Assembly: GCA_036852015.1 (NCBI GenBank) | Contig: JAANDG010000495.1 | Coordinates: forward strand, 46,398 to 110,397 | Reading direction: 5' to 3' | Length of the DNA stretch: 64,000 nt | From: Pelodera strongyloides | Lineage: Eukaryota; Nematoda; Chromadorea; Rhabditida; Rhabditidae | In this document: in pieces, positions 1 to 11,462 of the stretch | Layout: the number at the start of each line of letters is the position of its first letter | Numbering within the stretch: the first letter of the stretch is position 1 | Notes under the pieces: model-generated | The model's database searches: none | Seen by the model: only the letters and a program-made list of their open reading frames with translations | What the model was told of the DNA's origin: nothing | Made by a program: the position numbers and the translations under genes

Positions 1-599
1 ATTTTTCAAAAATACAATTTGTGTATAATAAAAGAATAGGATTTTTATAAATAAATTTTGAAACGACTGGATTTACTAGACATCGGTTTTGTAAAGGAGA
101 ACTATTTCAAAGCATAAATGATTTTATTTATTTATAAAAATTTTAAATCCTATACCCTAATAATACCGCACAGTAGTCAAATTACGAGATAGTCTGTTAC
201 ACTCTTTCACGTTAGTTCGATTTTCTTATTTTTAATTATTATTCTCTTTCTTGATCACAACAACCCTTGTCAGTAATTTATACACTTTTTTTTCTTCCCT
301 TACACTATATAGTATATTTCCTGTCGTTTTGAAAACATTATCACACCCCATGTATGTAGGTGCGACGGCTAGTGCAACGCCTGAACAGCGGCAAACCAGC
401 TTCAGCACACGTTTTTTTCGGCGAAAAAATGTTTGTGCCTAACCTAAATGTTTTTGAACGGGTATGTAATAATCTGTCTGTATAATAGTGAGGTAAACAA
501 GGAAAATGTATGAGTCGGTAACCATATTGGAATAGGTAGCGGTCTTGCAGAGAGGCAGGCACGTAAAGAAAGAGAGAAAAACGGATAGAGAGATAAAGA

Positions 600-672
600 A
601 GTAGAGAGAGAGAGAGAGTTAGAGAGAGAGAGAGTTAGAGAGAGAGAGCGAGAGTGAGAGAGAGAGATAGAG
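600..672. repeat. GA microsatellite
   Basis: GAGAGA tract with TTAGAG interruptions, opposite in strand sense to the CT tract at 962. Confidence 0.95.
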
Positions 673-961
673 AGAGAATCTCCCACGATTAAAGCACGCG
701 CGCTCAGTCGGCGCTGATACACAATCTCCGGGAGACTTAGGTAGACTGTCAACCCGGTCAAAGGGGAAATGCTGAATTAGACACTTCACACAGACACACG
801 CAAGTACACAGGGGAGACTGCGCGCGCCAGATTAGGCCTGCGTCACCCGCCCTCGGGCCTAACTTAGGCCTGCGTTTAGGCCTGTACTTCTTTTGCATCA
901 TCGAAGATGCGTCAACCTTACTGATTCATGAGACCCACCGAAACATCGTTTACCTGGTAAA

Positions 962-985
962 TTTCTCTCTCTCTCTCTTTCTCTG

Positions 986-1028
<43 letters not shown>

Positions 1029-1110
1029 CTCTCTTTCTCCGTCTGTCTCTCTCTCTCTCTGTCTCTCTTTCTCCGTCTGTCTGTCTGTCTCTCTCTCTCT
1101 GTGTCTCTCT
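962..1110. repeat. CT-rich microsatellite
   Basis: About 150 bp of CT with CTGT interruptions. It produces spurious Arg/Glu-rich frames on the minus strand. Confidence 0.95.
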
Positions 1111-1529
1111 CTAAAACACAATTGCATGCATTGTATATTAAATAAGGAAGTCCGCCCTCTGCCCAGTTTCCCGTGACAAGCTCTTCTTTACATGTGCTCA
1201 TATGGAAGTCAAGACTAGTCAAGAGGCTTGCAAGACTGCGAGACTCCCCTCCAATCTATGTTAGACTGCGAGACTGCACACTTTGCTAGAGAGAACCATG
1301 TTCCTCTCGTTCACGACTAAAGTGCTCGAGAGCGTGCTAATAGTCTCTATTTGGGATGAGACCTTGTTAGGACTTCCTCCCCCCGGGAATCAGTCATTCG
1401 TGAAAAATAATGTAAAACTAACTTCTTATGACCTTCGTAGCTTACTTACAAGTAGAGGCTAGTGAGAGAAGCGTGCTTTATGGTTATAAAGTAACAGTAA
1501 GTCAAGTAACCCTATTTGGTCTTTAGCTT

Positions 1530-1632
1530 TTTATGTTAAAACCGTATTGTACCTACTTAGGGGAATTGGCATATGATACGCATTCCCTGTGTATCCTATG
1601 CAAATTGTGGTCCCGTCCGGCAAGCTTCGGGT
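1530..1632. repeat. B-family palindrome, partial
   Basis: Contains GTATTGTACCTACTT, ATGATACGC and TGTATCCTATGCAAATT, then CGTCCGGCAAGCTTCGG. The mirrored half is missing. Confidence 0.65.
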
Positions 1633-2627
1633 AAAAAGGTAACATAACGTAACGGGTTAAAGGTGTACAAACAAATGGAATAAAGGCACCAATAAAGACC
1701 ACCAAGGGCCAAAGTTTAAAGAACGGATGCTATTAGTATCACCAAGAGCAGAGACTAACTTCAGTATTGTTTGCTCAAGTCCTTAATTATCTCGTGGATT
1801 ATCCACGAAAATACCATGTGCGGTATAAGAGCATTCGGACATAGTGCATTCATGAATCATGTTACTGCTGGCGGAGGTATATCAAGGATGCTAGCATTTG
1901 AGCTTATATTGTACTTAGTACTATTTGTAGGAATGCCCAATGTGTTGCAATTATTGTTGTTATCTTCACTGTGAATTTGTTCAAGGTAATTAAAACGGTG
2001 GCCATTCAATTGTTGCTTGTGTTTCAGCATACTGATGCACACATTTTATGTGTAAATAAATATTTAATGTTTAAATGTGCGAAATTATAAACTGGAGGTA
2101 TATGTATATTTCCTTCCAGGGCCCAAAGCAAGACAGTTTTTGGTCCAGCCCTGATTTTCTCTGGCCCTGGTCAGCTATTTTTCTACAGTCTCTAGTCTCT
2201 ACTAATGTCCAATAGAAAAGAAAACATAATTATAAGTTATAATACAATGGATACAGAATAATAGGCAAAGTGAACGAAAAACGTTATAATTGAATAAGAG
2301 TAGATAGTAGGGTACCTCGTTTCGACCCCTTAGTCATAGAGGTATGTTTCCCTCTGTCATATAGTGAATGATATTCCGCGCGGTTTCTACCGTATACAAA
2401 CTGGTTTCTGCCAAAAGTTGATTCATGTTATACATATATCTCACACAAAGCTAGTGTATTGATTGCCTTTGGGCTTTAACTATGTTACCTTTATCATAAG
2501 CACGTTATTACGTGATAAACTTGCCGGTTTGCTACTAAAGTAAAATTTGAAGGATGCAGTGCTTTCTCTCTAATACTATACCCTCTCTACTTCTCTCTTT
2601 CTCTCTCTCTAATACTATACTCTCTCT

Positions 2628-2629
<2 letters not shown>

Positions 2630-2679
<50 letters not shown>
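2630..2679. repeat. CT microsatellite
   Basis: About 25 CT units after a partly duplicated TCTAATACTATAC word (2570 and 2609). Confidence 0.95.
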
Positions 2680-2681
<2 letters not shown>

Positions 2682-3186
2682 GCCTTCTGCTTCTTTGTTT
2701 TTCGTGCGCCGATCTTGAACTTTTCCCTCAGTTTACCTTCGGGTGGGAAAGAAAGTCTGGAACAAAATCCCTTTTTAGCCCAAATTTCGCTTCTTTCCCA
2801 AGATATTGATTGATTATTGATAACTACTTACTTTACTGGTAAACTGTTGATTTCTGCAAGGGTTACCATTGATGTGCTATTCTTGTCAGTCTCAATCCTT
2901 ACAAATCTTGTAGCCTTATACTTTTATACATATACTTCTCTTTTGTCTTATTAATAAATAAATAAATATTTTTCGCTTCAAGACCGTGCACCTTTATTCA
3001 AGGGATTTCAATTCAAAGTTTTTGCTTATGACATGTTCCGCAGCAGTAGGCGACGAGTTCCAGATGACAAATTGCTCGACGTCTTATTGTGTGTCTTTAT
3101 ATTATTTTATGGGGGTTCTGTTACCTTTGGCTGGATTTCGTTTTCGTCTCACATGTGCAAAACTTATCAATTAGTTGATTGGCTTT

Positions 3187-3225
3187 AGGCTTAGGGTTAG
3201 GCTTAGGGTTAGGCTTAGTGTTAGT
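3187..3225. repeat. Interstitial telomere-like TTAGGC array
   Basis: Three TTAGGCTTAGGG units; mixed hexamers of the nematode telomere type. Confidence 0.8.
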
Positions 3226-3925
3226 GATCTTTTTAATTGTCAAGTTACTTTGTTTGTGAAATGCCCGCCAATCTTATTAGTGGACAGAATTCAATCATTA
3301 CACTGTTTTATTCTAACGTTCTTCTGTTTTTTCGCAACTCGAAGCCGGTCGCTCATTTTTTCTTGTTTACTTTTTTTATTGACTCAAAATCGGCGTTCGT
3401 TTAACATTTCTTAAATCCCGAGTTACAGTACATGGCTTTCACTCTAAAAACCATACTAGTTGGTGTTAACAAGCTGCTTCCTCAGAAACCCAAATTGCGC
3501 AAAACACTTGTGTGTTTGCGCGCTTCTTAACCACTTAACATGTCGCTGTTTGCGCGTTTTTCGATCACAAAAGAAGGATATTGCGTTTCGTTCGGTGTTG
3601 CCCTTTTGTTTTGTTGAATGAAATGAAGTGGCGACAAGCGAGCGTACCTAAACTGCGCAAACTAGTATCCCAAAGTGCGCAAACCAGTTAGCAGATCACT
3701 TTGTGCGCTAACAAAGCTTGGGATGACAGATGGGTACTTTTTGTGGTTTTCATAGTGAAATGATAGACACAAGCGACTATATGACAGGATTTCATTTTGG
3801 CAGCCTAAACTTTGTTCTATAGAGATAACTCCTTATCTACATTTTACAGAAATCTGATATCTAATATTCACCCCTGATTGTGGCCTATAGTTCGGTGTCG
3901 GATTGATTTGATGTCGGAAATACAC

Positions 3926-4016
3926 AGGAAAGCGCCTGAATTTGCATAAATTCGCATATAATACATGTATGCAGTTGTCCATAATGTTTCAGAAACCCTG
4001 TGCTATGCCATTTTAA
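3926..4016. repeat. C-family palindrome, half copy
   Basis: Contains CATATAATACATGTATGCAG, TTTCAGAAACCCTGTGC and a terminal GCCATTTTAA. Only the right half is present. Confidence 0.5.
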
Positions 4017-4864
4017 GTACATCCAATTTCGCATACATTATCCTTTAAATTGTGTTCTACGTGGGTGGTTATGTAGCAAAAACGGCACTACATCGCTAAA
4101 TCTTATCAGCGATGCGCCATTTATGGATGCTTATGTGGCGAAAACCTGATCCAAACCCTAATGGCCTAATGGAGATGGCGCAAACCTAATTAGCAACACG
4201 CGGCAATTAGCCGGAAAAATTTGTGACTTCGCTTCGCGCCCTTGCCTACATATCAACTATGGCAGCGCAGAGTTATGCATATTTCGTAATTACCCCACCG
4301 ATATCTTCTGGGGATGTATGCTAATTTACAACGGTAGCCGTTTTTGGAAGTGTGGATATTGACTAAAACTACTATGGACTACCGTAAACCGTAATAATTT
4401 ATAAATTACTGCGAAATTTCGCTTCTTTTATGAATTAATCAACCGCAATTTTGGAATATGCCGATTTTAATGTTAATTTACTACGGTAGCCGATTCTAGG
4501 AAGTTGTCTTTAATATCCTGTGATTACCTACTGTATCGAAATAAACAAAAGCCGATTTTACAGTAGTAACCCGCCTAGTATTTAGTGAAATAGTTCTCCT
4601 TTCAACGAGACGTCGACATCATGGTCCAAGCACAGAATATCGTTTCTAGACAATATTTTTGGCGGGAGTTTGAAATTTCAAGTTTCCCAGCAGGACTCCA
4701 GAGCGCTTTTGGCTCAAATTAGGTCACTTTCTTGACTATTTCTTGATTTCGCTTTCCTGTTCTATTTTCTCTTGATAATGAGGTGATAATGGGGAACAGG
4801 TTAAAATTTGCGCGTGAAGAAAGACAGGAATGCAACTTTCCATTTTAATATACGATCTCTGTAG

Positions 4865-4867
<3 letters not shown>

Positions 4868-4903
<36 letters not shown>

Positions 4904-4930
4904 CTCTGTCTCTCTCCCCTCTCGCTCTCT
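4868..4930. repeat. CT microsatellite
   Basis: Pure CT for about 32 bp, then degenerate. Confidence 0.95.
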
Positions 4931-7010
4931 ATGCCTCTGTATCGATGTCTCCCTAACTCTCTTTATCTCATTCCATCATTCCCACACATTATGAAGAAAA
5001 AGACATAGGCACTCCTTCTGGTAGTATGCTAATTGGTTACTGTAATCCGCTTTGTTCATTATTGACCTCAGTGCAGCTTTCTATACCATTTTTTCAATTT
5101 ATGTTCTTCTCTCACTTTTTTATTTCACAGGCAAACATAGTCTTTAACCAAAATTGTAATTTATCAATTGTTAGCGCACATATCACTCCAATTCTTGTTC
5201 AACCACCCATGGGAATCGATCTCGCGATATGGTTCGCGTGAAGTGGAGCTTGTTTGTTTACCGACTGGCGCTACGCTCGTCATGTTTGGTGATGCGCTGG
5301 CGAGGTTCTGGTCCTCTCTCTCTCAGTCTCTCTCTCTCTCTCTCTCTTTCTTTCTCTCTCTCTCTCTCAGTCTCTCCCTAACTCTCTCAAAGAGAGAGAG
5401 AGCTTGAGGGGGTAACATTGTTCCAAGCGCTGTTCCTATTTGCTTTTCACCAGAGCCACAACAGTGTGCTATACCAGAGCAGCGTAAGCGCACCGCCAAT
5501 TCTATTTTGCAACTGTACCCTTTGTACTGTAACATCCACTTTTGGCTTTTTCGGTGTTGTTCCTTTTTTTGACAATGTCCGCTGTAGTGTTTTGTACGGG
5601 AAATAATGACCTCTGGTTATTTTTGAGTGCTTTTATTTAGCGAGTGTTTATACGGTAGCATTCGGGTTATAGAATTTTTATGTTGAAATTTTTTGTGGAT
5701 AAAGCGACATCCTAGAGTTTAGAACATATAATTTTGAAGTAAATCATAAATTTTCAAACAAAATGCCATATGTCAAGCCAAGATTCCTACTAGGATAAGT
5801 AGCATATTGACAAGATATTTGATCTATTCGGACACCATATTGACACCCTTTTGGCACCAATATCTGGTGTGAATAAACAGAAAATGGTGTGCACCAGAGC
5901 TGAACACCATTATATTCCTATGGGAGAAGCGCCACATGTCGATGTGTGAGGTCAATTTACATATTTTCACATTCAAGGAGCATACTCTACCACATGGGTG
6001 TTCCGCGTGTTTTTTATTTAAAAAATGAGGCTAGATATTACATTATGCTAATTTATTTATCTTTATATAAATACAGCTACTGTACGAAATTGCACATAAT
6101 TGTATTGAACAAAAATACGAGAAATATAATTATATTTCTGCCTAGCTTGCTATGCTATGAATGAAGTGCCTCTTGACCTTAGTGCCTAACTGTCACTAAT
6201 GTATACATTGTTGATAAAATTTGCAATTGGGATCACTGTACGCTAATTGACGTTGTGTTATTTAATTGGGTCCATATACTGTTATGTAGCGAGTCTTCAA
6301 CTTTATTTAAGATAATCACTGAACTCAATTTATATAACGTTTCGTTTGTTTTTCTCCTGGTAATATGCAATAGAGGAAATGCGCAAAGCTCTGTTTGGTC
6401 CTCTTTTTTCGGATAAATCTCGTTTAATTTTTGTATTTTTTGTTATGATCGGCAAGATTGACATTTGTTGTTTACTTAGATAACTTTTATTAAAAAAAAT
6501 TTGACCCTCTATTGTTTTGTCCATCGATCTCCAGAATATCCGTAGGATCCTCACTATAGTCTATAAAAGCAATCCACTTTAGCAGCTAGAACCTTTTTCC
6601 CGCGAGACTTTGAACTCCTCTGGGTCACGCAGGCCTTTTTTCAGCGGACCTGAAGGCCTGAATGGGCCTTGGCCCCTTTTTTGCAAGCCTGAATTAGGTC
6701 CTTTCTGAGACTAATTGGAAAATGACCTACGCTTTTTTAATATTCCTTATAAAAAGGACTCCTAACCTTACCCTACGAGAGCCCTTTTTTGTATATTCTC
6801 ATTTGAACCAAAAACTTTTTTAGTTACATCAGTAACTCTTTCTGCGATAGAGAATTTTAAGCTTAGTTGATTAATGTCAGGAATCTTTGAAAGCTGTATC
6901 TATTGAGTCAGGAATAGCAATTAATTACCGTAATTTCCCTGTTAATCACTTCAGGAACAGTACATGATGAGTCATTTCTCATGCTCTCTCTCTCTCTTTC
7001 TTTCTTGCTC

Positions 7011-7013
7011 TCT

Positions 7014-7076
<63 letters not shown>

Positions 7077-7085
7077 TTCTCTCTT
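7011..7085. repeat. CT microsatellite
   Basis: Uninterrupted CT over most of its length; a GA tract of opposite sense follows at 7228-7290, so the two can pair. Confidence 0.95.
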
Positions 7086-7437
7086 ACTTTTGTGTTTTAG
7101 CACTGTATTTTTTCATCTCTGCAGGCCTTACACTGTCTGAGCTTCCCTCCTTCTCATCGCCTGCTAGAGAGGAAGAGAGAGGAATACAAATGAAGAGAGA
7201 TGGAGAGATAGAAATGAAGCGTGAGACAGAGTAAAGAGAGAGAGAGAGGAGAGTAAAGAAAGAGAGAGAGAGAGAGAGAGACAGAGAGACAGATATCCCC
7301 TCGGGTAGTCCAAAAATCCCAGCTATAGACCCAGTCTCCAGGCTTGTTTGTATTCCTTCTTTTTAGTCCCAGGCTTCCCACTTCCAAATGTTGGATATCC
7401 CGAGACTAGGCCTCAAAATATATCGCTGAATTATTTT

Positions 7438-7619
7438 TTAAAGCGAAATACCGACCGGGTTTTGAAACTCATCGTGGACAACTGAATTCTTGCGTATTTG
7501 TGCTAAGTTGCTCGAATTTAGCTCGATTTTTTATTCTAATTTATGTTCATTTGCATAAGCTGCATAAGAATGTTGGTCTACTCGATGTGTTTCAATAACC
7601 TGCCGGTATTTCGCTTTAA
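7438..7619. repeat. A-family palindrome, full length
   Basis: Both ends show TTAAAGCGAAAT in inverted orientation. The centre carries the AT-rich TTCGAATTTAGCTCGA words typical of family A. Confidence 0.85.
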
Positions 7620-7779
7620 ATAGGAACTTAAGAAGTGTCAGGAATTAACAACCCGGTCATTGTGTAATTTTGCGCCAATCGATCTACGCTCATTTTCGCT
7701 CAACCAATTTTTCTTCTGTACTTTATATAGATTTCTAATCATCACAGTAGTGCGAACATCATCCTATTATATACTTATG

Positions 7780-7904
7780 CTAAGTGGGGCCGAATTGTGT
7801 CGATATTTTATTCCAATCATACTAATTTGCATACAACACATGACGGGAATTCAGATGTCCAGGTCCAGGATACGTTTCAAAAACCGTCCGGTATATCGCT
7901 TTAA
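7780..7904. repeat. A-family palindrome, diverged half copy
   Basis: Only the right half is recognisable, ending CCGTCCGGTATATCGCTTTAA. Confidence 0.5.
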
Positions 7905-10900
7905 TTCCTTCACTTGTCTTTCTCTCGTTTCTGAACACCAAAGGCAAGGCTTCTTCGTTTTCGTTCTATGTATTTCCCGAAAATATCAAAAAACAGTCGT
8001 TTTCTCCGGATGCCGTCCTGTCGGTTTAGTGAGCGAAATCGTTTAGAATTAGCCAATCGCACCGGGTGCTACTGGTCTTTTTGGACGCGGGAGCACGCGG
8101 ACCCGTGCGCGGAAGAGTTTAACAGCATCCTTTCCGCACCCGTCCCTTTTTCCGCTTGCCTTTCCGCACCCGTGCTGCCTGTCCAGACCCAGAAAAGTAG
8201 TGGTGCGCGCCCCATTGCGCCACCCCGACGACATGACTATATTTGTATTTGTGCGTGATTGTTCCGCGATAGGAATATAGAAAATTTCACGTTCTGTAAG
8301 CGTGTAGACGTGGAGTTTGGATAGATACGTGATGGAGTATATTTTTGAGATGTAGTAGTGTTCCTCGTCCTTATACACTTATACTTTAAAGGCTCGTGCT
8401 TTTTGCTACACTTATACTTTAAAGGTATCGCTAAGATTTTTCGACATTCTCCGTGTTTTTACTTGCACTCTTCATGGTGGCGTGTATTACTTTGCACGTC
8501 CACTTTGAGTTCGAAATTTTTCAATGACATCGAATTGTAGCTCTGCTGGACTGAGGTCTATCTCATTATGCTCCGTAATAGACCATCCCCTTTCATTCTT
8601 TTTTTTTGCCCATTGCAAACCTTTTGGTATATACAACCGGTGTTGGGAGGTGTCCTTTTTTGAATCTGCCAGTGACCTTCAACCACACGGAAATTTCTAT
8701 GGCTAAGCGTTGATTTTGAATTTTCAGGAAATATATCCAAGAGTACTGTACTTTGTACGGTTTGCTACGAATTCTTCAAAGTTTTATGCTACTTTTTATT
8801 CGTTTCAATCTATCACTGTGGTACACAACAACTGTCTTTTATATCAAAAATAAACACTTGAGTGTTTCTCCCAACTCTTGTAGCAAATTCTTCAAAAAAT
8901 TATGCAATATTTTTATTCGTTTCTCTATCACTCTTTTATAGCGAAAATAATCACTATATTTTTGAACAGTTTTGAAGGATTATTTTCATATTTTAGGTAA
9001 ATTGTAGCTATTTTAATAATTTATCAATTATTTGTCGCAATTATTTATTTGTTTCTATTAGGTAGTAATCTACTCCGACTTCTATAGAAAAAGAACACAT
9101 CAAAGAACGACTTCTATAGAAAAAGAACACATGTTTTACCATGCTATATCAATATCGATTACCGTTAATTTAATTTGTTTATTTTTAACGTCTACCCCAT
9201 CAGATTTCAGTTTACTGAATTGTGCAGTAAATGTGAACATGGAAACCTAAAATCAATTTTTCAGTTTCTGACCTTCAAGGTTTAGGCCTAGGCCGGCAAT
9301 TTCGCCCCATTGCGCATGTGTGTGACTTGAAAACACGAACACCGCATTTTAGTAGGCCAACGCGCTTTGCGCGGACCCACTTTCAAAAAGTCAGCGCGGC
9401 GGGCTCGACCATAGTATCGACTCATTGATACCGCGGTGTTTTGTCAGTTATTGATTTTTTTTTGGATTTATTGATTTTACCCATGTTGTCCCCTACTTTA
9501 ACAAACGATTATTTGTATCGAACTGGAACTGGGTTTTGAGATTTGAAATTAGGAACAGATATGAGCATGTTATGAACCTCGAAAAATTACAACCAGCCAG
9601 TGTTCTTTTATAACACTACCTCCTGCTGAGTTAACGGCCTAAATTAATTTCGACAACTCTCTCTCTCTCTCCTTCTCTCCCTCTCTCCCTCCTCCCTCTC
9701 TCTCTCTCTCGATCCAAAATTATAGATGTGTTACTCATGTTACTGTGTGTAGTTTATTTTTCATGGGACTGTCCCTTTAATAATTAGAATATTTGTATAT
9801 ATACTGTTCACATCTTTTAGATGACTCTTATTATGTGAATAGTAAATAAATTCACATAGATACTGTCCCCCGCAATGTAGTTTCCCAATTGTGTGTTGAT
9901 TCACGTAAAAATGAATCACCTTTTCGCGCCATGTATATTTTGGTGGCAAACATTCGTTCAGACAAACGCCCTGTTTGTTTTAGCTTTTCTAATTGTTATT
10001 ATTATTTAATTAAAACTTTTTTTTAAACAGTGGCAGTTCCATTTTACTCGTTTTCTTTATTATACATATATTATACATATAACAGTGTTTAGTTCTCATC
10101 CCTCGTATGTATACTATGCAGCCGGTGTAATAATAAGTAAGTACTAACAGATTTTCAAATTTTAATTTTTTTATCAGAATTACACCGGAGCTTGGACCTT
10201 TATTGTCTCTGAATTCATATGGTATATGGAAGATTACCACTAGGCAAGAGTACCAATTATCGAAAATCCAGAAAATCTCTAAATTTGGAAATAAGAAATC
10301 CCTCCTGTTTCAGTTTCTTCTGCGTAGATTTCCATCTACGTTCTCGAACTTTTTCTTTTCCGAAATCAACTTAAACAAGTCGATTTTGATCTTTCAATGC
10401 TTTCCTTTGGGTAATTTTGCGCTAATGTGTCTGATTTTAATAGTTCTAATAAACACGAAATTCCGACATTTTTCAAGTTTTGTAATTTACTTTACTTATT
10501 ACTCGTTTATTATTTGATTTATATTGCTATTTCGCTATGTGTTCAACGAAATGAAATATACCACTCTAAGTTTATCATAATATACTCTACGCTGATAGTT
10601 TTTTTGTGAAAATACTGTTAGGGCTTAGGCTTAGGACGCTGGTAATCGAAACCAAAATTACCACGTTTGTTGGATGGGGGTTTTATATGGGGTTTGTAAG
10701 TATGCTGAAAATTTACCTTTTTGGAACTACACGAGAATATTTTTTAAGTTTCCATATTACATTTGCAGGTTTCGTGTAAAAATACGGTAGTATTGACAGA
10801 ATCACACCGATTTTTTGGCATCCCCAATAGATCCTTTCACGTTCATAACATTTTATTTTGGAAAAGGCCTTGAACTTAATTTGATGTGGACGTGAGTTCC

Positions 10901-11021
10901 ATAAAGGAAATTCGGATGTGAACGGGGGTTTCTTGTAGAGATAACATGTTTTTCGTGATATTTATGTGTCCTGTTTAGGGTACCTTATGGTTTTGTTTTC
11001 AATAACTTTTTTTCTGGAATG

Positions 11022-11161
11022 TTGAGCTCGATTTTAATTATTTTCGAATTTAGCTCGAATTTAGCTCGAATTTTATTATTATCTATGCTCATTTGCATAA
11101 GCTGCATAATAATCCTGGTGTGCTCGATGTGTTTAAAAAGCCGGGTGGTATTTCGCTTTAA
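11022..11161. repeat. A-family palindrome, half copy
   Basis: The right half has a local triplication of the AATTTAGCTCGA word. The left terminus is missing. Confidence 0.7.
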
Positions 11162-11462
11162 CTGAAATTTTCATTATAACGGAATTTTTTTAATCGCTTT
11201 CAATAATATCTCCTTTAGTAATTGTAATGTCGCTTTTTTGTCATGGTCCCTTACTTATTTTTTCACTGTTTACTTCAAAACTTAATTAAAATTCTTTCAG
11301 GTTAGTCCGTCATAGCGGATAATGCTACTACTTTATTCACTATTTCTTTTGAATATCGATTAATTATCGGATAATTAGGGTTTAATACCCATCTCTAATT
11401 GCCTGCCTATAACTGCTCAAAGAAGACGCTCAGCTCAATCAATTCAATTTTTATTCAAGAAT

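Larger units (their letters stand above)
1..11462. other. Intergenic region upstream of the receptor phosphatase gene
   Basis: I find no supported exon on either strand. Acceptor-like TTTCAG sites near 2024, 5130, 7124 and 8726 are not followed by frames that join in phase. The longest open frames coincide with CT/GA runs or palindromic elements. The region holds microsatellites, A, B and C palindromes, two short TTAGGC-like arrays (3187-3225, 10621-10634) and AT-rich sequence. The promoter of the phosphatase gene should lie in the last few kb, but no specific motif can be defended. Confidence 0.6.

Noticed and set aside
950..1222. Arg/Glu-rich minus-strand ORFs
   Set aside because: Pure translation of CT/GA microsatellite; the same applies to frames at 5323, 27224, 37494, 38202 and 60641.
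7438..7619. Palindromes as transcription terminators or functional non-coding RNA genes
   Set aside because: Many diverged copies with common tips and no fixed relation to genes; they behave as transposable elements.
7968..8258. 96-codon GC-rich ORF
   Set aside because: No homology recognised, an internal short repeat (TTTCCGCACCCGT), and no neighbouring exons in phase.
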